A stretch of DNA of 64,000 nucleotides from Azospirillum canadense (GCF_025961225.1 NZ_JAOQNG010000003.1:186001-250000); one strand, 5' to 3'; counted from the first letter of the stretch, positions 8,370-17,414 are shown. Numbers and translations are program-made. The notes: generated from the letters alone by a model not told the origin.

Positions 8370-10127
8370 ATGCGTTCATCACCGTCGTTCCGACAGCGGC
8401 TTGCACTTGGGGCAGTTTTGGCCGCTACGGCTGGCCTCGCCCTATCGTGTCCGGCACTGGCCGCCGATGTCCGGACGGGAAACAACCCGGCTTCCGGAGT
8501 CCGCCGCCCGAACATCCTTCTGATCCTTGCCGACGATCTGGGCTATTCCGACATCGGCGCCTTCGGAGGCGAAATCCAGACGCCCAATCTGGACGCTTTG
8601 GCGCGCTCGGGGCTTCAGTTGACGAATTTCCATGTGTCGCCGGCCTGCTCGCCGACGCGCGCCATGCTGATGTCGGGGGCCGACAACCACGTGGCCGGAC
8701 TGGGCACCATGGCCGAGCTTCCGACCCCGGAACAGAAGGGCAAACCGGGCTACGAGGGGACGCTCAGCATGAACGTGGTTCCCTTCCCGGAACTGCTGCG
8801 CGATGCGGGATACCACACGTACATGGCCGGCAAGTGGCACCTGGGCTTGACGGAGGAACTGAGCCCGGCCGCCCGCGGGTTTGAACAGTCCTATGCCATG
8901 GTCCAAGGCGGGGCCGGCTTCTTCGATCAAACCGGAAACGCGCCGCCGCCGGACGGCAAGGGGACGAGCAAAGCCCGCTATCGGGAAAACGGCAAAGACG
9001 CCACGCTGCCCAAGATCGACTACACGACGAATTTCTATACGGACAAGATCATCGAGTACATCGGCCGCAATCGGACCGACGGCAAGCCGTTCTTCGCCTA
9101 CGCGGCGTACACGGCGCCCCACTTTCCTTTGCAGGCGCCGGACGCCCTCATTGAGAAATACAAGAACACCTACAAGGTGGGGTACGACGTCATTCGCGAC
9201 GAGCGTTTCAAGCGCATGCAAGCGGCGGGTCTCATCCCCGCGGACATGAAGCCCCCCGCTCCCTCCCCGACGTGGCCCAAATGGGAACAGCTCACACCGC
9301 AGCAGAAGGACGCCGAGGCCCGCCGGATGGCGGTCTACGCGGCCATGGTGGACGCTCTCGACCAGAACATCGGGCGGCTCGTCTCTTACCTGAAGGAGAC
9401 CGGCGCGTTCGAGAACACGATCATCGTCTTCCTGTCCGACAACGGTGCGGAAGGGAATGACATTCTGGACCTGGTGCCCGCCAAGTGGGTGAATGAGACC
9501 TTCAACAACAGCGTAGAGAACACCGGACGACCGGGATCATACGTGGGGTATGGGCCGGGATGGGGGCAGGTGAGCGCCACGCCATTCCGCCTGTACAAGG
9601 GCTTTCCCACCGAAGGCGGTGTGCGATCGCCGACCATCATCTCCTACCCGAAGCTCGGGCGTGGCGGAAAGCCGGACGACCAACTCGCGACCGTCATGGA
9701 TCTGGCGCCGACCTTCCTTGAGGCCGCCGGCATCAAACATCCGGGCGACAGCTACAAGGGCCGTGCCGTCCATCCCATGCAGGGCGCATCGCTGTGGCCC
9801 TACTTGAACGGCCAATCCGACCGCGTCCACCCGAGCGACTATGTGTTGGGCTTGGAGCTGTTCGGGCGCGCCTCCTTGCGGAAGGGCGATTGGAAGCTGG
9901 TTTGGGTGAACAAGCCGTGGGGGGCGGGCGAATGGCACCTGTACAATCTCGCCGAAGACCCCACCGAGGAGAAAAACCTCGCCGACGCCCGTCCAGAGAA
10001 AACCAAGGAGTTGCTGGCTTCCTGGCAGGACTTCCGCACCAGGAACGGCGTCATCTTCGACGAAAGGATTGCTGATCAGCTCGAATACAGCAACGGCACG
10101 CGGTACTACAAAGAACTGGAGCAGTAA
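8370..10127 (+). CDS. Exported type I arylsulfatase
   Basis: Periplasmic sulfatase of 585 residues hydrolysing sulfate esters. A Sec-type signal peptide (about residues 1-32, ending PALA-A) has no twin arginine. The formylglycine motif is CSPTR with Cys93; metal ligands include NILLILADDLGYSD (Asp55, Asp56), MAGKWHLG and VFLSDNGAEGN. The preferred ATG follows GGGAGGAAGAAGCC. The next gene encodes a formylglycine-generating enzyme that can convert Cys93, so the pair forms a self-sufficient sulfatase module. A phosphonate monoester hydrolase activity is possible, but the overall pattern is that of arylsulfatases. Confidence 0.93.
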   Translation: MRSSPSFRQRLALGAVLAATAGLALSCPALAADVRTGNNPASGVRRPNILLILADDLGYSDIGAFGGEIQTPNLDALARSGLQLTNFHVSPACSPTRAMLMSGADNHVAGLGTMAELPTPEQKGKPGYEGTLSMNVVPFPELLRDAGYHTYMAGKWHLGLTEELSPAARGFEQSYAMVQGGAGFFDQTGNAPPPDGKGTSKARYRENGKDATLPKIDYTTNFYTDKIIEYIGRNRTDGKPFFAYAAYTAPHFPLQAPDALIEKYKNTYKVGYDVIRDERFKRMQAAGLIPADMKPPAPSPTWPKWEQLTPQQKDAEARRMAVYAAMVDALDQNIGRLVSYLKETGAFENTIIVFLSDNGAEGNDILDLVPAKWVNETFNNSVENTGRPGSYVGYGPGWGQVSATPFRLYKGFPTEGGVRSPTIISYPKLGRGGKPDDQLATVMDLAPTFLEAAGIKHPGDSYKGRAVHPMQGASLWPYLNGQSDRVHPSDYVLGLELFGRASLRKGDWKLVWVNKPWGAGEWHLYNLAEDPTEEKNLADARPEKTKELLASWQDFRTRNGVIFDERIADQLEYSNGTRYYKELEQ

Positions 10128-10244
10128 GCGTTACGGTTGCGACGGCAACCGAGGTGAGTGGGGAGGATGCGGCCAGGGGGCACCGACCGCATCCTCCCAA
10201 GCAACCGGCGCCGAGGTCAGTGGAGTGCCGCGGGAGATTGTCTC

Positions 10245-11288
10245 ATGGCTCGAAAGACCGTGTTTTTTCTTCTTACTGTGATGGCCATCGGGGCTGCTGG
10301 TGGTCTGACCATGCTCAGCGGGCCCCGCGCGGCCCCGGCCATACCGAATCCTGAGCAGGGTTTGCTTTGCCAAGCCTATTCCGGCATGCCAAACAACAAA
10401 GATTCGCACGCTGGAATGGTGTGGGTCCCCGGTGGGGAAGCTGCCATCGGTTCCGACGAGTATTACAGTGAAGAGGGGCCGGTTACGAAGGTCCGCGTGG
10501 ATGGCTTCTGGATGGACCGGACCGAGGTCACGAATGCCCAGTTTGAACGATTTGTCGAAGCAACCGGGTACGTGACCGAGGCGGAGCGCGTCGTCACCCT
10601 GGCTGGCGCCGGTACGCCACAGCCGGCCGGATCGGTGGTTTTCGTGAGCCCGCTCAGCCAGGCGGGCAAGATCAACAGCTGGTGGCAGCTGGTGCCCGGA
10701 GCGAATTGGCGCCATCCGGAAGGCCCTGGCAGCGACATCAAGGGTCGCGAGAACCATCCGGTGGTTCACGTGACCCACAAGGATGCCTTGGCCTACGCTC
10801 GATGGTTGGGCAGGGACCTTCCCAACGAGGCGCAGTGGGAATTCGCCGCGCGTGGCGGACTTGAGGGTGCGCCGTATGCCTGGGGAGGGGAATTCACGCC
10901 ACAGGGTCTGGCCATGGCCAACACCTGGCAGGGCTTTTTCCCGATCCAGAACACCCAGGCCGATGGGTACTTGGCCACAGCGCCTGTGGGCTGCTTCAAG
11001 CCGAATGGTTACGGTCTTTACGACATGATCGGCAACGTGTGGGAGTGGACGTCGGACTGGTACCGGCCCAGCCACGAGGGGTTGGAGATGTCCAATCCGA
11101 CCGGGCCGCGTCAGGAGGAGAGTTATGATCCTCGCCAGCCAGACGTCCCCAGCCGGGTCATCAAAGGGGGCTCCTTCCTCTGTGCGCAGAATTTTTGTCA
11201 AAGGTACCGTCCAGCCTCACGCCATCCGCAGGAGGTCGGACTAGGGGCAAGTCATCTGGGGTTTCGGACGGTGTTGAATGTGAAGTAG
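10245..11288 (+). CDS. Formylglycine-generating enzyme with signal sequence
   Basis: FGE/SUMF1-type enzyme of 347 residues that oxidises the sulfatase Cys to formylglycine. The FGE-sulfatase fold is seen in MVWVPGGEAAIGS, DRTEVTNAQFERFV, LPNEAQWEFAARGG, MIGNVWEWTSDW and the terminal GGSFLCAQNFCQRYRPASRH, where Cys313 and Cys318 match the copper-binding active-site pair of true FGEs. The N-terminus (TVFFLLTVMAIGAAGG) is a signal peptide or anchor, which suggests action in the periplasm with the exported sulfatase. A CGGGAG box precedes the ATG; an in-frame start 87 nt further upstream is less likely. Confidence 0.9.
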   Translation: MARKTVFFLLTVMAIGAAGGLTMLSGPRAAPAIPNPEQGLLCQAYSGMPNNKDSHAGMVWVPGGEAAIGSDEYYSEEGPVTKVRVDGFWMDRTEVTNAQFERFVEATGYVTEAERVVTLAGAGTPQPAGSVVFVSPLSQAGKINSWWQLVPGANWRHPEGPGSDIKGRENHPVVHVTHKDALAYARWLGRDLPNEAQWEFAARGGLEGAPYAWGGEFTPQGLAMANTWQGFFPIQNTQADGYLATAPVGCFKPNGYGLYDMIGNVWEWTSDWYRPSHEGLEMSNPTGPRQEESYDPRQPDVPSRVIKGGSFLCAQNFCQRYRPASRHPQEVGLGASHLGFRTVLNVK

Positions 11289-11466
11289 GCGCGGTCCAGA
11301 GAAGAAACCTCTCAGCTGCTGGTTGAGCGGTCATCCACAGATCGCTGTCTCAAGCCCTCCCGAAGCACTGATGGTATGTCCAGCCCGCCATGATGACCCC
11401 TCGTTCATAATCCACCCTGGGCCGCCAGCATGCCGGCGCATGCAGCACGGTCATTGTCCGCCTATG

Positions 11467-11928
11467 TCAGAGCACGGGGTTGAAGGCGGCGAGATTGCCG
11501 GGTTTTCGGAGCATTTTGTCCACCTCACCGGCATGCTGCTCCTCCGTGTAAATCATCTGTCGGGCATACTCTTCGAGCATCACCGATCGCCCTTCCACCA
11601 ACCCCAGAAGTTCGCGGTAGAGCGCCAGCGCTTTGCCCTCGGTGGCCAGCGATTCACGGAGAATCGCTCCGATATCGAGCTGGTGACTGTCGAGCAACGG
11701 GCCGATGGCGAGCGAGGGATAGGCACCGAGGTGGGTGATCATCTCTCCAGCCTGCTGAGCGTGGGTCAGCGATTCCGTGGCCTGATCGCGCAGCCAGGCG
11801 ATGATTGGGATGCGATTGTAGCCGAAAACCAGGAACGAGTAGTGGGTGTAGCGCACGACACCGGCGAGTTCGGCTTCAAGGATGCGGTTGAGAACCTCGA
11901 CCACCCGAGTCGTATCGAGATCAGCCAT
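11467..11928 (-). CDS. Bacterioferritin-like di-iron protein
   Basis: Four-helix ferritin-like protein of 153 residues. Carboxylate and histidine ligands appear in ILEAELAGVVRY, ATESLTHAQQAGEM, LATEGKALALYREL and YTEEQHAGEVDKML, the E / ExxH / E / ExxH layout of bacterioferritin, although the first ExxH reads ESLTH and is shifted by one residue. The ATG at 11928 (MADLDTTRV) is preferred to one ten codons upstream. It may store iron or detoxify peroxide. It is convergent with the FGE gene and unrelated to it. Confidence 0.82.
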   Translation of the reverse strand: MADLDTTRVVEVLNRILEAELAGVVRYTHYSFLVFGYNRIPIIAWLRDQATESLTHAQQAGEMITHLGAYPSLAIGPLLDSHQLDIGAILRESLATEGKALALYRELLGLVEGRSVMLEEYARQMIYTEEQHAGEVDKMLRKPGNLAAFNPVL

Positions 11929-12035
11929 CACGCTGTCCTCCTCCGAAGGCTCGTGCATTGTTCGCCAGCACGCGAGCCAGCCGGCCCACTGCCATCAACC
12001 ATCAGGCGGCCGAGTGATCACGCCGGCCATCAAAG

Positions 12036-13461
12036 GATCGCGTCCCACCGCGTGGTGTCTGAGGCGTGAGGCTGGCCCGCCGGAGCGCTCCCCCATAGCT
12101 GGCGCAGGCGGGCCGGCCGTTCGGGAGCGGCGGTCACCGTGTTCTTCGGCTAAGTTGAGGTTGCTTAACGACCATCAACCAAGACGGAGACCACGATGAC
12201 CGAGGACAGGATCGCTCTTCAGGAGCTGATTGGGAAGAGCGCCGATGCCGACTTTCTGCGCGAGATGGTCGGCTTCGCCGCCCAGCGCCTGATGGAGCTG
12301 GAGGTGGAGAGCCTGTGCGGCGCCGGGTATGGCGAACGCAGCGAGGACCGCCAGACCAAGCGCAACGGCTACCGGGAGCGGACCTGGGAGACGCGCGCCG
12401 GGGCCATCGACCTGCGCATCCCCAAGCTGCGGCGCGGCTCCTACTTCCCGGCCTTCCTGGAGCCGCGCCGCACCGCGGAGAAGGCGCTAATCGCGGTGAT
12501 TCAGGAGGCCTACGTGCAGGGCATCTCGACGCGCAACGTCGATGATCTGGTCAAGGCGATGGGCATGACCGGCATCTCCAAGAGCCAGGTCAGCCGCCTG
12601 TGCCAGGACATCGACGAGCGCGTGCAGGCGTTCCTGAACCGGCCGCTGGAAGGCGACTGGCCCTTTGTGTGGCTGGATGCGACCTACGTGAAAGTGCGCC
12701 AGGACGGCCGCATCGTCTCGCTCGCCGCCATACTGGCCATCGGCGTCAACAGCGATGGCCGGCGCGAGGTGCTGGGGCTCGGCCTCGGGCTGTCGGAAGC
12801 CGAGACCTTCTGGACCGATTTCCTGCGCACCCTCACCCGCCGGGGCCTACGCGGCGTAAAGCTGGTGATCGCCGATGCGCATCTCGGGCTGAAGGCCGCC
12901 GCTTCCAAGGTGCTGGGCGCCACACTTCAACGCTGTCGTGTTCATTGCATGAGGAATCTCCTCGCCTGCGTCGGCAAGGCGCACCAGACGATGGTCGCGG
13001 CCACCATTCGCACCGCCTTTGCCCAGGAGACCGCTGAGGCGGCGCATGAGCAGTGGCGCCGGGTGGCCGACAGCCTGCGGCCGCGCTTTTCCAAGCTGGC
13101 GGCGCTGATGGACGAGGCGGAGTTCGACGTGCTGGCCTACATGAAGTACCCCAAGGACCTGCGCACCAAATTGCACAGCACGAATCCTCTGGAGCGGCTG
13201 AATGGCGAGATCAAGCGGCGCACCAACGTCGTCGGCATCTTCCCTGGCGAAGGGGCGGTTGTGCGCCTCGTCGGCGCCTTGCTGCTGGAGCAGCATGATG
13301 AATGGGCGGTGGCCCGGCGCTACATGACCATGGAAAGCCTGGCCGAGCTGTGCCACCCTCACACCCCTGATCCGCTGTCCATCGCAGCGGAGTAGACCGG
13401 CGGCCTCAACCCGCCGAAGAGCACAGAGGCCCCCTCAGACACCACGCCTCGGGGCACGATC
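12036..13461 (+). mobile_element. IS256-family element, copy 1 (intact)
   Basis: The element begins GATCGCGTCCC and ends GGGGCACGATC; the inner GTGGTGTCTGAGG (12052) and CCTCAGACACCAC (to 13445) complete imperfect inverted repeats of about 29 bp. The ends were set by comparing the flanks of copies 1 and 2. Perfect 8-bp target duplications CATCAAAG lie at 12028-12035 and 13462-13469, so this is a simple insertion. Its single gene encodes the transposase at 12196. Confidence 0.93.
12196..13395 (+). CDS. IS256-family transposase (copy 1)
   Basis: Mutator-type transposase of 399 residues. DDE residues are in VWLDATYVKV, VIADAHLGLK and LHSTNPLERLNGEIKRRTN, all standard for IS256. Translation is identical to the copy on the other strand at 21429-22628, so the two copies separated recently or are kept alike by conversion. 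AAGACGGAGACCACG precedes the ATG. Expected to be active, with both ends and target duplications intact. Confidence 0.96.
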   Translation: MTEDRIALQELIGKSADADFLREMVGFAAQRLMELEVESLCGAGYGERSEDRQTKRNGYRERTWETRAGAIDLRIPKLRRGSYFPAFLEPRRTAEKALIAVIQEAYVQGISTRNVDDLVKAMGMTGISKSQVSRLCQDIDERVQAFLNRPLEGDWPFVWLDATYVKVRQDGRIVSLAAILAIGVNSDGRREVLGLGLGLSEAETFWTDFLRTLTRRGLRGVKLVIADAHLGLKAAASKVLGATLQRCRVHCMRNLLACVGKAHQTMVAATIRTAFAQETAEAAHEQWRRVADSLRPRFSKLAALMDEAEFDVLAYMKYPKDLRTKLHSTNPLERLNGEIKRRTNVVGIFPGEGAVVRLVGALLLEQHDEWAVARRYMTMESLAELCHPHTPDPLSIAAE

Positions 13462-13714
13462 CATCAAAGCGAATTTTCGGATGAGAATGCCGAAACGCAT
13501 GAGGGCGGGCGCAATTGGTGACGATGCACGCTGTCTACCTTTCCCTTTCACAACATCCCCGACGACAGCTTTTTTGGCGAAAAGCGGACGATCAAATTCT
13601 TTTCCTTCCACCAATCCTGCCCTTTGAGCCAGGACCAAGGCTGTTCTCACAATGTTCGACCTTGGCGTTGTTTGTGTGCTCGGCTTTGCGCGATCTGGGA
13701 CGGCATTCCTTCCC
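13462..13714 (-). other. Remnant flank; possible small ORF cut by IS256 copy 1
   Basis: No firm gene. On the minus strand an open frame overlapping the 3' end of the 13715-13993 gene reads ...RTALVLAQRAGLVEGKEFDR... towards the IS. Removing the IS and one CATCAAAG would extend it to a stop in the sequence left of 12028. It could be a small gene broken by the insertion, or chance. Confidence 0.3.
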
Positions 13715-13993
13715 TCATGCCCGGATCCAGAAGGCCGGTTCATCGGCGATGAAGGCGAGAGCGTCCTCAAGGTCGAACACCGCCCCGAAGGGTCCAGCCG
13801 GTCCCCAGGCCTCGCGCCGCCACCACAGAACTTCGACGCGGTTGGTCTCGCCCAGTGGCCGCAAGCGGGCAACTGGCGCGCCGGTGCGGGCGCTGAACAG
13901 TGAGTAGCCGCGGTTGATCCGGCGGACGGTGAGGCCGCCGCGCGGCCAGGGATAGGTGGCAATCCGCTCCAGGACGGGGTCGGTCGTGGGCAT
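13715..13993 (-). CDS. Hypothetical protein, 92 residues
   Basis: Small soluble protein I cannot assign. The strand choice rests on a natural composition with a coherent alternation: RGGLTVRRINRGYSLFSART, then RVEVLWWRREAWGP and FDLEDALAFIADEPAFW. It has no signal or membrane segment. The ATG at 13993 (MPTTDPVLERIA) lacks a clear ribosome binding site, and an ATG at 14029 is an alternative. It sits between IS256 copy 1 and a DDE transposase. Confidence 0.55.
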   Translation of the reverse strand: MPTTDPVLERIATYPWPRGGLTVRRINRGYSLFSARTGAPVARLRPLGETNRVEVLWWRREAWGPAGPFGAVFDLEDALAFIADEPAFWIRA

Positions 13994-14055
13994 CGCGATC
14001 ACGCGTGCGCAAGTCTGTTGGGTGGTCATACATCCGGCGCCGCCAGAGGTGTACC

Positions 14056-15411
14056 ATGGTACGCCCCATTGTCCTCCCCAAAAGCTTCGTCGCGTGGCTC
14101 TGGCCGTACCTGGAGGCCTTCTCCGGACGCACCCGCGCCACGGTGGCGGCACTCGCCGTCGGCGCCGTGCTGGCGGTCGGCCCGCGCACGGTCGCCAATG
14201 CGCTGCGCGCCCTCGGTCTGGCCGATGAGCCGGGGTTCGCGACGTTTCACCGCGTGCTCAACCGCAACGCCTGGTCGGGGTTGGTGCTGGCCCGCACGCT
14301 GCTGCACGCCCTGGTCGGCGCCTTCGTTCCGGACGGACCGGTCGTCATCGGCGTCGATCACACTCTGGAGCGCCGGCGCGGCCCGTGCATCCGCCCGGCC
14401 AGCCAGTATTATGACGCGGTGCGGTCGTCCAAGAAGAGACGGGTCACCAGCCACGGCCTGCGCTGGCTGACCGCCATGCTGCTGGTCGAGGTGCCGTTCG
14501 CCGGCCGCATCTGGGGCCTGCCGGTGCTCACCGCGCTGACGCCCAGCCGCTCCTGGTGCCAGGAGCACGGACGACATTACCGGTCGGTCAACGACTGGGC
14601 ACGCGCCGTCCTGCGGCGCCTGCACCGCTGGCTGCCGGAGCGGCTGGTGGTCGCCGTTATGGACGGCGGGTTCGCCGCGCTGGATTTGCTCGACGCGCTG
14701 AGCCCATCCATCATTGTCGTCACGCGCTTGCGCTTGGATGCCGCCCTGTTCGATCCCCCGCCGGCCGAGCAACACTATGGCCGCCCGGCGGTCAAGGGAG
14801 CCCGGCAGCCGAGCTTGCGCGCTCGGCTGAGCGACCCGGAGACGGTCTGGCGGCGCGCTGTCCAGGCCAGCCGCACCCAGTGGCGCACCGGTGGCTGGAT
14901 CGAGTACGCCAGCGGCACGGCGCTGTGGTATCATGCGGGTAAGCCGGTCGTGCCGATCCTGTGGGTGCTGGTCCGCTATCCCGACGGCCGGCGCGAGCCC
15001 GAAGCCTTCCTGTGTACCGATCCGACGGTGCCGCCGCGCACGGTGCTGGAATGGTTCAATCGTCGCTGGTCCATGGAAACCACTTACGAAGAAAGTCGCG
15101 CCCACATCGGGATCGCGACGCAGCGCCAGTGGACCGATCCGGCGGTGTTCCGCACGACGCCGCTGCTGTTCGGGCTGTATTCGCTGATCACGTTGTACGT
15201 GCACCAACATGCCGACCGGCTGGCGCTGTCGCCGCGGCGCGCCCTGTGGTACCCCAAGCCGGCGCCGACCTTCGCTGATGCGTTGGCCCGCCTGCGCCGG
15301 CACCTGTGGTTCGAACAGGTTTTCGCCATCTCGTCCGAAACCACCGAGATGACGAAAACCGCCCCTCCGCTCCTGCGCCGCCTCATCGAATCCGTCTGCT
15401 ACGCTCCATGA
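14056..15411 (+). CDS. DDE_5/IS701-like transposase
   Basis: Transposase of 451 residues with DDE residues in VVIGVDHTLERRRGP, VVAVMDGGFAALD and FNRRWSMETTYEESRAHIG. It is distinct from the IS701 enzyme at 24568. The ATG at 14056 (MVRPIVLPK) is chosen over an earlier in-frame start. Weak inverted matches GGTGGTCAT (14021-14029) and ATGACCACC (15443-15451) may mark the element ends, but no target duplication was found. Confidence 0.85.
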   Translation: MVRPIVLPKSFVAWLWPYLEAFSGRTRATVAALAVGAVLAVGPRTVANALRALGLADEPGFATFHRVLNRNAWSGLVLARTLLHALVGAFVPDGPVVIGVDHTLERRRGPCIRPASQYYDAVRSSKKRRVTSHGLRWLTAMLLVEVPFAGRIWGLPVLTALTPSRSWCQEHGRHYRSVNDWARAVLRRLHRWLPERLVVAVMDGGFAALDLLDALSPSIIVVTRLRLDAALFDPPPAEQHYGRPAVKGARQPSLRARLSDPETVWRRAVQASRTQWRTGGWIEYASGTALWYHAGKPVVPILWVLVRYPDGRREPEAFLCTDPTVPPRTVLEWFNRRWSMETTYEESRAHIGIATQRQWTDPAVFRTTPLLFGLYSLITLYVHQHADRLALSPRRALWYPKPAPTFADALARLRRHLWFEQVFAISSETTEMTKTAPPLLRRLIESVCYAP

Positions 15412-15548
15412 GCCACGTCAATCCCGCACTCCGCTTGGCCGGATGACCACCGTCCCAGAACGGACGGATGTCCCACGATGCGCAAAGCCGAGTGTGACAC
15501 TCGGCGCCGCGCCCTCACAATGGCCCGCTCCTGCAAATCCAGAGCTGC

Positions 15549-16361
15549 TTGCCCGACCAGCAGCGACCGAGCGCGCCTTTCGGGATCACCATCGGCGGCT
15601 GCGTCCAAAGACCTGTCATCGCGCCCGGGGGCCAAGGGGGATCGAGCACGGCCGCGCAACGCTACGGCTGGACGACCCCGGACGGCGTCTACCGCGGCCT
15701 CACCCCCTGTCTCGAACCGATTCCGGTCACCCTCAACCACCAAGCGCGGGCGTGCTCCGGCTCCATGGATGGTTTCATGGGCAGCGTGTGGGGAGTCACC
15801 ATGAGCGAGATCCACGTGCAGACCGACGCCAGCGCCGCGACCTACCGCAAGCTGCTCCCCTGCGGTCCTTGGGGGGCGCCCGAGGGAACGGTCGAGAAGG
15901 ATGTCCAGGCGTGCGCCGGGCAGTATTACGACGACCTGGCGGGCGGCGTGTCCTGGCCGATGGTCCGCTATGGGGTGCGGCGGCAGGGCGGCGGCGAGAA
16001 CGCGGTCGAGATGTTTTCTCCCATCACGCAATGCCTGCCCGACATCGATCCGCAGAAGCTCATTCAGCACGGCGAGCGGCAGGTCGGCTGGCAGCACGCC
16101 GACGGCATCCTGGCGTCGTTCCCGGTCATGCAGCGCACGCGCGACGGCGTCGACATCGGCCAGCTTTACATCGGCGATCCCGCCCAGCACTATGCCCTGG
16201 ACTCCGAAGGCGTGGTCGACGCCGGTCCTCCCGAAATGGTCGGATGCGTGAGCTTTCAGGCACGCCAGCTGGTGCGCCGCTACCATCGCCCGGACGACAG
16301 CGCGGTCGACGTCCTCGGCCTTTACGACGCGCCGGTCATCACGGACAGGTGCGCTCGGTGA
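15549..16361 (+). CDS. Hypothetical protein, 270 residues
   Basis: Unrecognised. The plus-strand frame has natural composition, including YYDDLAGGVSWPMVRYGVRR, GENAVEMFSPITQCLPDIDP and DIGQLYIGDPAQHYALDSEG; the long opposite frame is an Arg/Ala/His-rich shadow. The given start is TTG at 15549; an ATG at 15801 (MSEIHVQTDAS) has GGGGAG at good spacing and may be the true start, giving 186 residues. Several Cys and Trp occur and no membrane segment. Its 3' end overlaps the convergent small gene at 16339-16470. Confidence 0.55.
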   Translation: MPDQQRPSAPFGITIGGCVQRPVIAPGGQGGSSTAAQRYGWTTPDGVYRGLTPCLEPIPVTLNHQARACSGSMDGFMGSVWGVTMSEIHVQTDASAATYRKLLPCGPWGAPEGTVEKDVQACAGQYYDDLAGGVSWPMVRYGVRRQGGGENAVEMFSPITQCLPDIDPQKLIQHGERQVGWQHADGILASFPVMQRTRDGVDIGQLYIGDPAQHYALDSEGVVDAGPPEMVGCVSFQARQLVRRYHRPDDSAVDVLGLYDAPVITDRCAR

Positions 16362-16470
16362 TGCGAATGACCCGGTAGCAACGGCGTTCCCCTGCCCCAC
16401 CACAGTCGCACTCCACCGTTGCGTCGTGGCGGTGTGGTGCGCCACGACAGAGGGTAATTACGGCGGTCAT
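16339..16470 (-). CDS. Hypothetical small Cys-rich protein, 43 residues
   Basis: Small ORF starting MTAVITLCRGAPHRH, with CDCGGAGERRCYRVIRI and a final TCP. Five Cys and three His in 43 residues could make a metal-binding knuckle, but no family is recognised. It is the last of three minus-strand genes (17414 to 16339) separated by short gaps and may be their operon end. Confidence 0.4.
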   Translation of the reverse strand: MTAVITLCRGAPHRHDATVECDCGGAGERRCYRVIRITERTCP

Positions 16471-16507
16471 GGTGGTCGTCTTCCGGTGCAGGTGATCCCG
16501 GCCACGG

Positions 16508-16711
16508 TCACGGGCCGAAATAGGCGTCAGCCGCATCCTGATCGATGATGTGGCAGCCTCCTTTTCCCGCGACGGCGGCGGGATGGTGGCGCAACGCGAG
16601 CAGCAGGATGGACCAGCGGATGCGCCCGGTGGCCCAGAGGCGGACCGCCTCCACCGCGTAAGCGAGCGTCAATCGTTCCGGGCGGAAGTCATGGTCGGAC
16701 AGCGATGGCAT
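16508..16711 (-). CDS. Hypothetical protein, 67 residues
   Basis: Small protein beginning MPSLSDHDFRPERLTLAYAV, with an amphipathic middle (GRIRWSILLLALRHHPAAVA) and an acidic end (DQDAADAYFGP). The natural composition relative to other frames supports coding. The frame is open further upstream, but this ATG gives the sensible N-terminus. It is collinear with the 194-residue gene upstream and the 43-residue gene downstream. Function unknown. Confidence 0.5.
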   Translation of the reverse strand: MPSLSDHDFRPERLTLAYAVEAVRLWATGRIRWSILLLALRHHPAAVAGKGGCHIIDQDAADAYFGP

Positions 16712-16829
16712 GGTGGGGTTCGTCCTCGGCTGGATACGGCGGGCGCGGGGCGCCGTGGGCGGGGTTTGCTGGCGGTGACGGTCATGAATCGATTCATGGA
16801 TCGCCCGACCTGGTGATGGCGTGCCTCTC

Positions 16830-17414
16830 TCATGCAGTGACGCTGTGTTGAGAGGCTTTCCCTTTCGCGCGCGGGGCTGCGCGCCCTGGAGCGAGTTGAG
16901 CGCCAAACAGGCGCCAAGCGAAATCGGTGATGATAGCACCCTCCAGGCTGAGCAGCCCCATGCGCCGCAACGCCCCAACCGTCCGCGGCGCGCCGGCGAC
17001 CAGTGCGCCCGACGCCAAGGCGCGAAGATAGGCGCGGCTGATCTTGGACAGGCGCGGGGTGTGCAAGCGCGTCGTTGGAAGGTCGCTACGCTCGTCGACC
17101 AGGAGCAAGTCTGCCCGAGCCGGCAATGGACGGCCGACGCCCCTTCGGACCCGCGCGATCTGCACGCCACACAGCCGCACGTCGCCATGCCGCGTTTCAA
17201 TGCTTCGACCGATCCAGGCCAGGGCTTCCGTGACCGCTGCATTCTCGCGCTGCGCGGCAAGATCGATCATCGCCGCGCGCTGAATGACCGGCCGTTCACG
17301 CCTGGTGAAGCCCCGCGCGTAGCATAACGCGACAAAATCCCATTGGCCGGTCTCACCGCGCGCCAAGGCGACGCCGGCGGATCCGTCATGCGACGGCGCA
17401 CGGCCATCGTCCAA
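16830..17414 (-). CDS. Hypothetical protein, 194 residues
   Basis: Unrecognised protein. The middle part looks genuine: MIDLAAQRENAAVTEALAWI, RHGDVRLCGVQIARVRRG and LSKISRAYLRALASGALVAG. The N-terminus is uncertain; an internal ATG at MIDLAAQ is a likely alternative. The tail is basic (PRAKGKASQHSVTA). It heads a run of three minus-strand small genes between two IS-rich stretches, which suggests cargo of a lost mobile element. Confidence 0.5.
   Translation of the reverse strand: MDDGRAPSHDGSAGVALARGETGQWDFVALCYARGFTRRERPVIQRAAMIDLAAQRENAAVTEALAWIGRSIETRHGDVRLCGVQIARVRRGVGRPLPARADLLLVDERSDLPTTRLHTPRLSKISRAYLRALASGALVAGAPRTVGALRRMGLLSLEGAIITDFAWRLFGAQLAPGRAAPRAKGKASQHSVTA

Noticed and set aside
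12052..13445. Shorter IS256 boundaries at GTGGTGTCTGAGG
   Set aside because: Copies 1 and 2 share 16 more bases outside this motif on each side, and the 8-bp CATCAAAG duplication fits only the longer ends at 12036 and 13461.
15399..16445. Long minus-strand open frame opposite the 270-residue unknown gene
   Set aside because: Very rich in Arg, Ala, His and Asp with no coherent hydrophobic pattern; typical antisense shadow in high-GC DNA.
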